Positions 8,388 through 17,117 are shown, numbered from the stretch's first letter. The stretch: DNA of 64,000 nt from Xanthobacteraceae bacterium (GCA_029266425.1 JAQSWY010000030.1:1-64000), one strand, 5' to 3'. Program-made: numbers and translations. Notes: generated from the sequence alone by a model not told the origin.

Positions 8388-9665
8388 TCAGCTCGCGACC
8401 TTCAGAAGCGCCGATAAGGAGCGCGCATCCATGCGTTCCGCCATGTGGCTGACGATGAATTCGGCGTCCCGTCCGACGCTGCCGAACCGCCCGCTACCCC
8501 AGGTGTGCAGCCAGGGCAGGCCGATGAAATAGATTCCTTCCTCGGACGTGACGCCGCGCCGGTGCTTCGGATGACCGGAGCCGTTGAAGACCGGCGCATC
8601 CAGCCAGCGGAAATCCGGCTTGAAGCCGATGCACCAGACAATAGAGGTGATGTTTGAACCTTCGAGCGTCAGATGTGGGCGCTCGCCATCCGGCCGCCAC
8701 ACCGGCTCATAGATCGTCCCCGGCGGCGCCCCGATATTGTTCTCGGCAATGTACTTGTCGATGGCGGCATTGATGCCGTTATAGGTCTTGTCGGCGTCGT
8801 CGAGCGCCCGGGTGAGATTGGTGTCGAAGATCAGCTTTTCGCCGTCGAAGTCGCGCAGCACACCATAGAGCTCCATGCCCTCGCGCGCGAATTTGCGCAG
8901 ATCGATGTCGCGCCCGCCGTCACGGCCGGTGACATAATGGTTGGTGTTGTCGCGCACCCCTTCGCGCAACGGGTGCTGGTCCACCGGCATGTCGTAATAA
9001 CCCATGTCGGCGAGCCAGGTGACGACGTCGCGGCCGCGATGGAAGCGGGCGCAGCGCGGCGCAGCGCCGACCGCGAGGAACACCTTGCGCCCGGCAAGAT
9101 GCAAATCCTCGGCGATCTGCGCGCCCGACTGGCCGGAGCCGACCACCAGCACCGCGCCTTCGGGAAGCTGTTCGGCGTTGCGATACTGCGCCGAATGGAT
9201 CTGGGTGATCGAGACCGGCAGGCGTTCCGCCATGCGCGGCATGATCGGCTCATGATAGCCGCCGGAGGCGACCACGATCTGGTCGGCGGTGTAGTTGCCG
9301 TCCGAGGTCGCGACATGGAAGGCGCCGTCCTCGCGCCTCGTCACCTTCGAGACTGCGACGCCTTCGCGGATCGGCGGAGCGACCGCGGCGCGGAAGCCTT
9401 TGAGATAGGAGAGTATCTCATCCTTCTTCATGAAGCCGTCGGGGTCCGGCCCCGAATAGGCGTGGCCCGGCAGGTCGCACTGCCAGTTCGGCGTTACCAG
9501 GCAGAAATTATCCCAGCGCTGGGTCTCCCAGGTGTGCATCGCCCGATGCTTCTCCAGCACCAGATGTTCGATGCCGCGGCGCTGCAGATGCCAACTAGTC
9601 GAAAGCCCGGCCTGGCCGCCGCCGACGATTATGACGGGAAGATGCGGGGTAGGATCGGCGTTCAT
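8388..9665 (-). CDS. MSMEG_0569-family flavin-dependent oxidoreductase (Nit1C)
   Basis: A protein of about 425 residues with an N-terminal FAD-binding GGGQAGLSTSWHL motif and a second nucleotide-binding GSGQSGAQIAEDL motif near residue 170. It resembles flavin monooxygenases (GSGQSG, then GGYHEP). In Nit1C clusters it is the conserved redox enzyme, with unknown substrate. I prefer the ATG at 9663-9665 because GGAG lies 8 bases upstream. A GTG at 9684-9686 overlapping the stop of the preceding gene is the alternative and adds seven residues. Translational coupling with MSMEG_0570 is likely either way. Confidence 0.9.
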   Translation of the reverse strand: MNADPTPHLPVIIVGGGQAGLSTSWHLQRRGIEHLVLEKHRAMHTWETQRWDNFCLVTPNWQCDLPGHAYSGPDPDGFMKKDEILSYLKGFRAAVAPPIREGVAVSKVTRREDGAFHVATSDGNYTADQIVVASGGYHEPIMPRMAERLPVSITQIHSAQYRNAEQLPEGAVLVVGSGQSGAQIAEDLHLAGRKVFLAVGAAPRCARFHRGRDVVTWLADMGYYDMPVDQHPLREGVRDNTNHYVTGRDGGRDIDLRKFAREGMELYGVLRDFDGEKLIFDTNLTRALDDADKTYNGINAAIDKYIAENNIGAPPGTIYEPVWRPDGERPHLTLEGSNITSIVWCIGFKPDFRWLDAPVFNGSGHPKHRRGVTSEEGIYFIGLPWLHTWGSGRFGSVGRDAEFIVSHMAERMDARSLSALLKVAS

Positions 9666-9682
9666 GACGGAATCTCCGGCGC

Positions 9683-9970
9683 TCACTCGTCGAAGGCTTC
9701 GACGGCGACGCGTGCATCGGGGTTTTCAAGGAAGCGCCCGCCGGCCGCCTCGATGCGGGCGAGCTGGCCGAGCGCGAGCGAACAGGGATGGCCGTAGCGC
9801 GCCGCGACCCGCGCGCTGGCGATAGTGAGCGCGCTGCGGCTGCGCTCCAGGAAATCGGCGAGCTGGTAGCTCTCGCCAGGCGCGAAATAGTCCTTGATGA
9901 CCAGCGAGGGCGAATAGCAGCGCTCGAGGCTGCCGTCGGGCCAGCGGATATGGAAGCGCATCTCAGGCAT
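9683..9970 (-). CDS. MSMEG_0570-family nitrogen starvation response protein (Nit1C)
   Basis: A 95-residue protein beginning MPEMRFHIRWPDG, with SLVIKDYFAPGESY and a C-terminal ARIEAAGGRFLENP. This is the small conserved member of the Nit1C set, annotated elsewhere as a nitrogen starvation response protein with no known biochemical role. Its start overlaps the end of the glycosyltransferase gene; a second in-frame ATG lies three codons on. Its end overlaps or abuts the flavoprotein gene. Tight overlaps on both sides show it is an integral part of the operon. Confidence 0.9.
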   Translation of the reverse strand: MPEMRFHIRWPDGSLERCYSPSLVIKDYFAPGESYQLADFLERSRSALTIASARVAARYGHPCSLALGQLARIEAAGGRFLENPDARVAVEAFDE

Positions 9971-11117
9971 AGGCGCGCTCCCGCAAGGTTTGATAGGTCT
10001 CGATATGGGCGGACGCCACCTGCTCCCAGTCATGGCGCCGGGCAGCCGCCGGCCCCCGAGACTTGAGCCGGGCGGCAAGCTCGGAGGTGAGCGCGGCGGC
10101 GAGCGCATTGGCGATGGAGCCGGCATTCTGTGGGTCGCACCACACCACCTCCTCGTCGATGAGATGTTCGGTGAAGGGCGCGATGCGCGAGACGATGACC
10201 GGCACGCCGCTCGCTTGCGCCTCCAGCACGACGAGGCCGAAGCCTTCCTTTACCGAGGGAAAGGCCAGAACATCGGCAAGCCGGTAAAGCGACGGCATGT
10301 TTTCTTGCGGTACCGGACCGGCCTCGATCACCGCATGGGCCGGCAGCGCGGCGCCGGAAAGCGCGGTTATAAATTCTTCCCGGTAGGCGTGGTGGTCGAG
10401 CACGGTGGCGCCGCCGGCAATGACCAGCTGCGCATTCGGGTGCATGACATGGAGCTGGGCGAAGGCCTCGAGCAGCCGGATTGTGTTCTTGCGCGCTTCG
10501 ACGCCGCCGACGCTGAGCACCACCGGTCCGGCGCCGATGCCGAGTCGTTCGCGCAATCCCGCCTCGCGCCCGTCGCGATCGGGCGAGAAGCGCGCGGTAT
10601 CGACGCCGTTGCCGACCATTGCCGAAACAATGCCATGGCGTTGCTCGAGCTCGGCTTGCCAGAGCCGGCTGACGGTGAAATGCCGGTCGGCGGCTACGAT
10701 CGCCCGGGCCTGCAAGGCGCTGAGCCGCGGATCGCGGAAGGCATCGATGTGGTGAACAGTGCGGGCGAAGCCGGCAATGCTGGAGCATTGCTTGAGCGTC
10801 GCCAGAGCATTGCCGGAAATGCCGTCCTGCGCATGGAAGACGTCGAAGCGGCGATGCGCCGGATCCTCGAAGTGCCGGACATAGTCGGCGGCGCGGATCT
10901 CCACCATCTGCGTTACGTCGCTGCCGACCGGCGAGGCCGGTACCGAGACGGTCTCGCAGAGGCTTTCGCGGAAGAAGCCGGCACCCTTGGCATCCGGGGC
11001 ATGCACCACGGGCTCATGGCCGAGCTTCACCAACGCGTCGGCGAGCTCCAGCGCATGCACCACTCCGCCGCGCGGATTGGTGGAATGGGCGAGTATGGCG
11101 ATGCGCAGCGCCTTCAT
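9963..11117 (-). CDS. MSMEG_0565-family glycosyltransferase (Nit1C)
   Basis: A 384-residue GT-B (GT4-type) glycosyltransferase. The N-terminal domain starts with IAILAHSTNPRGGVVHALEL; the C-terminal donor-binding domain shows VLSVGGVEARKN, FAFPSVKEGFGL-type motif AFPSVKEGFGLVVLEAQASG and an EX7E arrangement. In Nit1C clusters it is conserved next to the AIR-synthase-like protein, which suggests that the cluster product or an intermediate is glycosylated (inference). The start overlaps the end of the AIR-synthase-like gene by four bases (ATGA). Confidence 0.92.
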   Translation of the reverse strand: MKALRIAILAHSTNPRGGVVHALELADALVKLGHEPVVHAPDAKGAGFFRESLCETVSVPASPVGSDVTQMVEIRAADYVRHFEDPAHRRFDVFHAQDGISGNALATLKQCSSIAGFARTVHHIDAFRDPRLSALQARAIVAADRHFTVSRLWQAELEQRHGIVSAMVGNGVDTARFSPDRDGREAGLRERLGIGAGPVVLSVGGVEARKNTIRLLEAFAQLHVMHPNAQLVIAGGATVLDHHAYREEFITALSGAALPAHAVIEAGPVPQENMPSLYRLADVLAFPSVKEGFGLVVLEAQASGVPVIVSRIAPFTEHLIDEEVVWCDPQNAGSIANALAAALTSELAARLKSRGPAAARRHDWEQVASAHIETYQTLRERAYA

Positions 11118-12091
11118 GCCGCCGCCTCCGCCTTCCCCCCCGCCGGGCCGAACCCGAGCAAAGACTGCCGGGCGAAATCCCAGATCGTCTCGGTGGCGCT
11201 GCCGTCGGTGATGGTGACGCGGCGATCGGCGGTGATCGCGCCGATATCGGCACTCGCAATTCCGCGCGCGGCGAACAGCGCGGTCACGGCCGGTATATCC
11301 GCGGGCCGCACCGCGAGCAGATAGCCGTAGCTCGGAAAGCTCAGCAGCCAGCGCCGCAGCTCGACGCCGTCCGGCCTCGGCACGGCAAGCACATCGATGG
11401 CGATGCCGACGCCGGAGCATTCGGCCAGCATGGCCGCGGTGCCGACGATCCCGCCCTGGCTGATGTCCTTGGCGGCGCGCGCCAGCCCGCTCTCGGCGAT
11501 CAACGGCAGCAATTCGAGATCGGCACGCAGCCGCTCGCCGGGGGCATCGATCGCCGCCTGCCAATTGGCGAAGGGCTCGCGATAGGCGCCGCGCAGATCG
11601 ATGGCGGCGATGAGCCGCTCGCCGGGCACGGCGTCGAAGCTGGTGAGCAAGCGCTTCGCCCGGCCGAGGATCGCGACCGAGAGCTGGCCACGATCGGTCC
11701 TGATATTGGTATGGCCGCCGACGAGGGGCACGCCGAACCGCTCGGACGCTGCGCGCAGCCCTTCCAGGACCGGGCTCGCCTGCTCCTCGCCGTCGGCCCA
11801 GATCGCATCGATCACGGCGATCGGGCGCCCGCCCATGGCGGCGATGTCGGAGATATTGACCATCACCCCGCACCAGCCGGCAAACCAGGGATCGCCCGCC
11901 ACGAACTCGTTCATGAAGCCTTCGATGGCGAAGAGCAGATAGCCATCGCCGTCCGGGATCGCCGCGCAATCGTCGCCGACCGGCACGGCGCTGAGCCCCG
12001 AAATGCCGAGCCGCGCGGCGGCAAGAGCGATATCGGCCTTGGCCTTGAGCCCATGGCTGGTGCGGAGGGTTTCGGCGAGCATGCTCAACAT
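11114..12091 (-). CDS. sll0787-family AIR synthase-like protein (Nit1C)
   Basis: A 325-residue member of the PurM/ThiL/SelD/HypE superfamily: N-terminal VGDDCAAIPDGDGYLLFAIE and GGRPIAVIDAIW, then GHTNIRTDRGQLSVAILG and a C-terminal AIRS_C domain with AAKDISQGGIVGTAAML. These ATP-dependent enzymes activate amides or carboxylates by phosphorylation, often with ring closure, so it could drive condensation or cyclisation in the Nit1C pathway (inference). It is distinct from true PurM, which sits in purine operons. The start overlaps the stop of the GNAT gene by one base. Confidence 0.9.
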   Translation of the reverse strand: MLSMLAETLRTSHGLKAKADIALAAARLGISGLSAVPVGDDCAAIPDGDGYLLFAIEGFMNEFVAGDPWFAGWCGVMVNISDIAAMGGRPIAVIDAIWADGEEQASPVLEGLRAASERFGVPLVGGHTNIRTDRGQLSVAILGRAKRLLTSFDAVPGERLIAAIDLRGAYREPFANWQAAIDAPGERLRADLELLPLIAESGLARAAKDISQGGIVGTAAMLAECSGVGIAIDVLAVPRPDGVELRRWLLSFPSYGYLLAVRPADIPAVTALFAARGIASADIGAITADRRVTITDGSATETIWDFARQSLLGFGPAGGKAEAAA

Positions 12092-12633
12092 CACGCCGCC
12101 TTTCGCGAATGGGCGTGGAAGCCGGTCTCGGCATCCGCGAAGGGAGGGTAATAAGCGAGGTCCGCCTCCATACGCAGATGCGGGCGGCCGAGCAGCTCGA
12201 ACTCCTCGACGATGCGCCAGCGCATGCGGCGGAACAGCAAGCCGTTCTGCGCCTGCACGTTGGCCAGGAACTTTGTGCAGCCGCGGGCATGCGCGGAAGA
12301 GACGGCGAGCCGGATCAAGGCGGGGCCGAGTGCGCCGGCGCTGCGATGGTCCGCCGCCACCGCAAGCCGCGAGCCCCACCACAGCCCCGGCGTCTCCTCA
12401 TGGATACGCACCGTGCCGACCACGTCACCGGCGGCGATGCCGAGCATCGAGAGCGCGACGATCGGCGTGGCGACGGCGTCGATGGCATCGCGATCGTCGC
12501 CATCGAAGATGCCCTGCTCCGCGCAGAACACGTCCCTGCGCAGCCGGGCGGCGCCTTCGCGCTCCCACGGATCGGTGGCGTACTTCACAGTGAAGGCGCT
12601 GGCGATAAAGGGCTTGAACGGCTCGAACATCAC
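12091..12633 (-). CDS. MSMEG_0567/sll0786-family N-acetyltransferase (Nit1C)
   Basis: A 180-residue GNAT-fold protein: REGAARLRRDVFCAEQGIF near the start (LuxI/GNAT-like), core VVGTVRIHEE and GALGPALIRLAVSSAHARG for acyl-CoA binding, and a later LGRPHLRMEADLAYY. It is conserved in Nit1C clusters and probably transfers an acyl group from acyl-CoA to an amine intermediate; the acceptor is unknown. A second ATG one codon downstream is an equally good start. Both ends overlap neighbouring genes by a few bases. Confidence 0.9.
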   Translation of the reverse strand: MMFEPFKPFIASAFTVKYATDPWEREGAARLRRDVFCAEQGIFDGDDRDAIDAVATPIVALSMLGIAAGDVVGTVRIHEETPGLWWGSRLAVAADHRSAGALGPALIRLAVSSAHARGCTKFLANVQAQNGLLFRRMRWRIVEEFELLGRPHLRMEADLAYYPPFADAETGFHAHSRKAA

Positions 12634-13766
12634 GAGCAGGCCCTCCGCTCATAGGTGGAGAGCGCCGAGCAGGCGCCGCATTTGGCACAGCCGGCCTTCA
12701 CGTCGATGGCCTTCAATCCGCTCGCAATCAGCATGCCTGCGAGCGGGCCGAGGATGGAATGCATGAAGGCGGGGGAGGGCGTCGGGTGGCTCTCCAGCGG
12801 CGTGCCGGAGATCGGCACGAACGGCACCACGAAGGGATAGACCCCGATCGCGGTCAGCCGCCGGCAGATGTCGAGGATCTCCTCGCGGGCATCGCCGAGC
12901 CCGGCGAGGATATAGGTCGAGACCTGGCCGCGCCCGAACACCGGCACCGCCGCCTCGAAGGCCTGGAAATAGCGCTCCAGCGAGACCTGCGCCTTGCCGG
13001 GCATGATGCGCTGGCGCACCGGCTCGGTCACCGCTTCCAGATGCATGCCAAGCGCGTCGACCCCGGCCTCGCGCATGCGCATGAACCAGGCGTCGTCGTC
13101 CGGCGGCTCGCACTGCGCCTGGATCGGGAGCTCGACCGCGGCTTTGATGGCCGCCGCGCTCTCGGTGAGGATTGACGCACCGCGATCCTTGCCGGGCGGC
13201 GTGCCGGTGGTCATCACCATGTGCTTGACGCCATCGAGTTCGACCGCCGCTTTTGCTACCTCGGCGAGCTGGGCCGGGGTCTTGCGCTCGATGGTGCGGC
13301 CGGCGGCGAGCGATTGGCCTATGGCGCAGAACTGGCAGGTCCTGGTGCGGCTCTGATAGCGGATGCAGGTCTGGAGGACGGTCGTCGCCAGCACGTCGCG
13401 CCCGTGCAGCACCGCGATCTTGGAGTAGGGGATGCCGTCCGCCGTTGTTAGCCCATAGAATTTCGGCTGCAGCGGGAACGTCACCTCGCCGAGGCTCAGC
13501 CCGTCGCGGCTGATGCGGCTGCGGCCGAACGCGTCCGGCTTCTCGACCAGATACGGGCTCTCGAAGGCCGGCGCGGTGTGCACCGGCACCATCACCGTCA
13601 TGCCGTCAATGGTCAGCGCCTTGTGATCGGACGGCCCCGCCCCGCCGCGGCGGCTGTCCGCCCCGGCCCTGGGATCAACGAGCCGCACCCCGTAGGACTG
13701 CAACTCGTTGATCAGGCGCTCCGCCGGCAGCGGCGCGAGATCGCTCGTCAGATCCATCGGCTTCAT
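12630..13766 (-). CDS. MSMEG_0568-family radical SAM protein (Nit1C)
   Basis: A 378-residue radical SAM enzyme. The cluster motif is unusual: Cys134, Cys144 and Cys147 in [18 protein letters not shown] (C-x9-C-x2-C instead of C-x3-C-x2-C), as expected for this family. Further motifs are [14 protein letters not shown] and [14 protein letters not shown]-terminal [13 protein letters not shown] suggests a second Fe-S site. It should form a 5'-deoxyadenosyl radical for a key carbon-skeleton step; its product is not known to me. The ATG at 13766 lies 92 bases inside the nitrilase gene, an unusually long overlap, yet no nearer in-frame start keeps the N-terminus. Confidence 0.9.
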   Translation of the reverse strand: MKPMDLTSDLAPLPAERLINELQSYGVRLVDPRAGADSRRGGAGPSDHKALTIDGMTVMVPVHTAPAFESPYLVEKPDAFGRSRISRDGLSLGEVTFPLQPKFYGLTTADGIPYSKIAVLHGRDVLATTVLQTCIRYQSRTRTCQFCAIGQSLAAGRTIERKTPAQLAEVAKAAVELDGVKHMVMTTGTPPGKDRGASILTESAAAIKAAVELPIQAQCEPPDDDAWFMRMREAGVDALGMHLEAVTEPVRQRIMPGKAQVSLERYFQAFEAAVPVFGRGQVSTYILAGLGDAREEILDICRRLTAIGVYPFVVPFVPISGTPLESHPTPSPAFMHSILGPLAGMLIASGLKAIDVKAGCAKCGACSALSTYERRACS

Positions 13767-14730
13767 CGGGGTCGCTCCCTGAAAGAACTGGGAAGGTCGT
13801 CACCGCCTGCATCGGGGCGGCCGGACGATTGTCGAGAGTGAGGCTGAGCAGTTCCGGCCGGGCGTAATGGCCGACCGAATCCATCATCCGCTTGCGCTTG
13901 GTGATGAGGCCGAGATCGAGATCGGCGATCAGGATCCCTTCGCCCGAGGTGAGTGGCGGCACCACATGGCTGCCCTCCGGCGAGATGATCGCCGTCATGC
14001 AGCCGCCGGTCAGCGCGCGGCGCAGCTTCTCGTCCGGGGCGATGCGGGCGATCTGCTCCTCGGTGAGCCAGCCGGTGGAGTTGACGACGAAGCAGCCGCT
14101 CTCCAGCGCGTGGTGGCGGATCGTCACCTCGATCTGCTCGGCGAAGATCGGCCCCACCAGAGAGCCGGGGAATTGCGCGATATGGATCTCTTCGTGCTGC
14201 GCCATCAGTGCGTAGCGGGCGAGAGGATTGTAGTGCTCCCAGCAGGCCAGCGCGCCGACACGGCCGACCTGCGTGTCCACCACCTGGAGCCCCGCGCCGT
14301 CGCCCTGCCCCCAGATCATTCGCTCGTGGAAAGTGGGCGTGATCTTGCGGCGCTTGAGCTTGAGCGCGCCGTCGGCGTCGAACACCAGCTGGGTGTTGTA
14401 GAGCGAGCCATGGTCGCGCTCGTTCACCCCGAGCACGACGACGACCTTTTGCCGCCGGGCGGCGGAGGCAACCGCCTCCGTCACCGGGCCGGGCACCACC
14501 ACGGCGTTCTCGTAGAGCCGCAGATGCTCTCCACCGGTGAGCACCGGCGGATAGACGAAGGAGAAATAGGGGTACCAGGGCACGAAGGTCTCGGGGAAGA
14601 CCACGAGCTCCGCGCCCTTCCCCGCCGCCTCGTCCAACGCCTCGAGCACGCGGGTGAGCGTGCTTTCGACGCTGTCGAGATCGGGCGCGATCTGCACCGC
14701 GGCGGCGCGAACCGTTCGCTTCCCGGCCAT
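13675..14730 (-). CDS. Nit1C nitrilase (sll0784 family)
   Basis: A 351-residue carbon-nitrogen hydrolase with a complete triad: Glu47 in [13 protein letters not shown], Lys129 in [13 protein letters not shown], Cys163 in [11 protein letters not shown]. This is the signature enzyme of Nit1C clusters (Synechocystis sll0784 type). In cyanide-assimilating pseudomonads the homologous nitrilase NitC hydrolyses cyanide to formate and ammonia. GGAGG lies 7 bases upstream of the ATG. The last ~35 residues (after TTFPVLSG) look non-conserved and run 92 bases into the radical SAM gene in another frame, perhaps after loss of an earlier stop. Confidence 0.93.
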   Translation of the reverse strand: MAGKRTVRAAAVQIAPDLDSVESTLTRVLEALDEAAGKGAELVVFPETFVPWYPYFSFVYPPVLTGGEHLRLYENAVVVPGPVTEAVASAARRQKVVVVLGVNERDHGSLYNTQLVFDADGALKLKRRKITPTFHERMIWGQGDGAGLQVVDTQVGRVGALACWEHYNPLARYALMAQHEEIHIAQFPGSLVGPIFAEQIEVTIRHHALESGCFVVNSTGWLTEEQIARIAPDEKLRRALTGGCMTAIISPEGSHVVPPLTSGEGILIADLDLGLITKRKRMMDSVGHYARPELLSLTLDNRPAAPMQAVTTFPVLSGSDPDEADGSDERSRAAAGGAPDQRVAVLRGAAR

Positions 14731-14754
14731 GGTGGCCTCCTTTGGATTCCCGCC

Positions 14755-15237
14755 TCAGAGCGTCCAGGTGTGGAGCATGAAGGCATCGTCTTTGCGGTGG
14801 AGCAGGATGAGGTCGAGCACATCGAGCGGGCTGATCGGTATGATGCCGGGGATCAGCGAGGGCTCGCCGTGGCCATAGAGCGCCTGGAGCGCGAATCGGC
14901 AGGCATAGACGTTGCCGCCCTCTTCCATGAATTTGGTGATCTGGTTGTTGAAGTTCAGATGTCCGGGGAAGGCCTCGTCGCCGAGCTTCGGGAAACCGCG
15001 CTGCACGCCGAGGGTGACGCCGGGCCCATAAAGCAGCACCGAGGTGTCGAAGCCCTTGCGCTTCAGGCGCAGCGCCTGGAGCAGGTTGACCAGACCGATC
15101 GAGCCTTCGAAGGCGACGGTATGGAAGGTGACGAGCGCCTTTTCGCCAGGGGCGGCTTTGACGTCCTCGAACTTCTTGTCTTCGTAATCGACTAGGAAGT
15201 CGCCCTTCTGGTGGGCGGCGGCGGTGACTGCGGGCAT
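14755..15237 (-). CDS. MSMEG_0572-family nitrogen starvation response protein (first Nit1C gene)
   Basis: A 160-residue small conserved protein that opens the Nit1C operon. Visible features are [20 protein letters not shown], a central [13 protein letters not shown] and a C-terminal [19 protein letters not shown]; the fold looks DsrE-like (alpha/beta, possible sulfur-relay or small-molecule binding), but I cannot assign a function. AAGGAG lies 7 bases upstream of the ATG. The nitrilase gene follows after 24 bases. About 73-87 bases upstream of the start lies an exact sigma-54 promoter match. Confidence 0.9.
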   Translation of the reverse strand: MPAVTAAAHQKGDFLVDYEDKKFEDVKAAPGEKALVTFHTVAFEGSIGLVNLLQALRLKRKGFDTSVLLYGPGVTLGVQRGFPKLGDEAFPGHLNFNNQITKFMEEGGNVYACRFALQALYGHGEPSLIPGIIPISPLDVLDLILLHRKDDAFMLHTWTL

Positions 15238-15309
15238 GTTGCACTCCTTGGCGGGAATCTGGGCTGGATCTGAGGACCGGCGCTTGCCGGCATCACGCCA
15301 ATAAGGATT

Positions 15310-15324
15310 GCAATCAATGTGCCA
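15310..15324 (-). promoter_or_regulatory. Sigma-54 (RpoN) promoter for the Nit1C operon
   Basis: The minus strand reads TGGCACATTGATTGC, which matches the sigma-54 consensus TGGCAC-N5-TTGC at every defined position, with GG and GC at correct spacing. A start site near 15298 would give a 5' leader of about 60 bases before the first Nit1C gene at 15237. Sigma-54 control fits a nitrogen-responsive operon. The activator is not in the window. Confidence 0.85.
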
Positions 15325-15325
15325 A

Positions 15326-15361
15326 TTGACTGTTTGCAGGAAGAATCATCAGAACAGTCAA
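15326..15361. promoter_or_regulatory. Inverted repeat directly upstream of the sigma-54 promoter
   Basis: TTGACTGTT (15326-15334) and AACAGTCAA (15353-15361) form a perfect 9-bp inverted repeat separated by 18 bases; with one bulged A the symmetry extends to 12 bp. It begins 2 bases upstream of the -24 element. It could be an operator or activator site. It does not match the NtrC consensus. Confidence 0.55.
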
Positions 15362-15590
15362 ATTGCATTCAATAATACATACAATCGGACGATTGGAACG
15401 AAATTCCTCCTGCCCGGCTCGGAGGCGAAAGCATGCGAAGAAGGCAAGAGATTGCTCGATTCCAGGGCATGGCGGCGGTCCCGCAACATCCACACCCTTG
15501 ATGCTGCAATATGGAGTCCACGGGTGACAGACCACCTTTGCAACATTATACAGTCAATCCGGTCGCTCGCTGTAGCGGCGCGTTGACGGC

Positions 15591-15688
15591 GTCATCCCGG
15601 CCGAAGGCGAAGCCGCAGAGCCGGGATCGTAGGAAGGTGAAGAACGTTTGCGCGATCCCGGCTCGGCCTGACGGCCGTCCTGGATGAC
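15591..15688. repeat. Palindromic repeat, family A (GTCATCCCGG ends)
   Basis: It begins GTCATCCCGG and ends with a near-complementary CTGGATGAC, with internal complementary blocks (CCGGGATCG, CGATCCCGG). The same family recurs at 17118, 37641, 51655 and 59921. This copy lies upstream of the MocR gene rather than between gene ends. Confidence 0.75.
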
Positions 15689-15723
15689 GACAAGCCCGAG
15701 AAGAGAAGACGAAGCAGAACGCC

Positions 15724-17115
15724 ATGCCCGACTGGACGCCCGACCTCTCCCGCTCCGACAAGCCGCGCTATCTCGCCATCGCCGACCTGATCGCCGACGA
15801 CATCCGCGCCGGGCGCCTTGCGATAGGGGATCGCCTGCCGCCGCAAAGGAAGCTCGCCAGCCGGCTCGATATCGACTTCACCACGGTGGCGCGCGGCTAT
15901 GTCGAGGCGCAGAAGCGTGGCCTCGTCGAGAGCCGGGTCGGGCAGGGCACCTTCGTCAGCGGCCATCCACGACCGAACCTCCGCAACGCTCCGAGCCGGG
16001 CGCCCGGCCGGGAGATCGTCGATCTCTCGATGAACCTGCCGCCGGAGCCCGACGATCCGGCGCTCATCGAGCGCATGCAGGACGGCCTCGCCGAGGTGGC
16101 GCGCGATCTCGTGGCGCTGCTGCGCTATCAGGGCTTCGGCGGCGCCCCGGCGGACAAGGACGCCGCTTCCGCCTGGCTCGGCCGGCGCGCGCTGGTGCCC
16201 TCGCAAGAGCGCATCTTCGTCACTCCCGGCGCCCACCCGGCGCTGCTCGGCATCTTCACGCTGCTGGCAAAGCCCGGCGACACCGTGCTGTGCGAGGCCA
16301 TCACCTATCCCGGCGCCCGATCCATCGCCGCGCAACTGGGCCTCCGCCTCGTCGGCCTGCCGATGGATGCCGACGGCATCGATCCCGACGCCTTTGCCGA
16401 CGCCTGCCGCAAGCTCGCGCCCAAGGCGCTCTATCTCAACCCGACCCTGCAGAACCCGACGACGCTCACCATTCCCGAGGCGCGGCGCACCGCCATCGCC
16501 TCCGTTGCCCGGCGCTTCCACGTGCCGATCGTCGAGGACGACGCCTATGGCTTCATCCCGGCCCACGGCCTGCCGCCCTTCGCCGCAATCGCGCCCGACC
16601 TCACCTGGCATGTCGCCGGCCTGGCGAAGTGCATCGGCGCCGGCCTGCGCACGGCCTACGTCGTGGTGCCGGAGGCCCGCGCCGGCTGGCCGTTCTCGGC
16701 GGCGCTGCGCGCGGCCAACGTGATGGCCTCGCCGCTGACCGTGGCGCTGGCGACGCGCTGGATCGAGGACGGCACTGCCGACACGCTGCTGCGCTTCATC
16801 CGCGCCGAGGCCGCGGCACGGCAGCGGCTGGCGGCGGAGATCCTGCCGGCCGGAAGCTTCCGCGCCGATCCGATCAGCTTCAATCTCTGGGTCGAACTGC
16901 CCGAGCCGTGGACCCGCTCCGCCTTTGTCGGCCACATGCTCTCCACCGGCATCGGCGTGGTGGCGAGCGATGTCTTCACCGTCGACGGCATCCCTCCGGA
17001 AGCCGCCCGGGTCTGCCTCGGCGGCCCGGTGAACCGGGAGAAGGTGAAGAGTGCGCTGGAATATATGGCGCATGCCTTGACGCACTCGCCGGAGGTGGCG
17101 TCCGCGTTTCTCTAG
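15724..17115 (+). CDS. MocR/GabR-type PLP-dependent GntR regulator
   Basis: A 463-residue fusion: an N-terminal GntR winged helix (residues ~10-85, PPQRKLASRLDIDFTTVARG) and a C-terminal class I aminotransferase fold. The PLP-binding Lys is in HVAGLAKCIGAGLR, and NPTLQNPTTLT is the usual cofactor-site motif. MocR proteins sense amino compounds through PLP chemistry and regulate nearby genes. It is divergent from the Nit1C operon but nearly 500 bases away, across a repeat. Its neighbour on the right is a convergent SDR gene, so no target is evident. Confidence 0.9.
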   Translation: MPDWTPDLSRSDKPRYLAIADLIADDIRAGRLAIGDRLPPQRKLASRLDIDFTTVARGYVEAQKRGLVESRVGQGTFVSGHPRPNLRNAPSRAPGREIVDLSMNLPPEPDDPALIERMQDGLAEVARDLVALLRYQGFGGAPADKDAASAWLGRRALVPSQERIFVTPGAHPALLGIFTLLAKPGDTVLCEAITYPGARSIAAQLGLRLVGLPMDADGIDPDAFADACRKLAPKALYLNPTLQNPTTLTIPEARRTAIASVARRFHVPIVEDDAYGFIPAHGLPPFAAIAPDLTWHVAGLAKCIGAGLRTAYVVVPEARAGWPFSAALRAANVMASPLTVALATRWIEDGTADTLLRFIRAEAAARQRLAAEILPAGSFRADPISFNLWVELPEPWTRSAFVGHMLSTGIGVVASDVFTVDGIPPEAARVCLGGPVNREKVKSALEYMAHALTHSPEVASAFL

Positions 17116-17117
17116 TC

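Larger units (their letters stand above)
15238..15723. other. Intergenic region between Nit1C operon and MocR regulator
   Basis: This 486-base gap holds the Nit1C promoter (15310-15324), the inverted repeat beside it, an AT-rich stretch to about 15400 and a palindromic repeat at 15591-15688. The remaining ~200 bases (15365-15590) show no gene. The two flanking genes are transcribed away from each other. Confidence 0.5.

Noticed and set aside
15724..17115. MocR protein as regulator of the Nit1C operon
   Set aside because: It is divergent but almost 500 bases away behind a repeat, and the Nit1C promoter is of the sigma-54 type, which needs an AAA+ activator.
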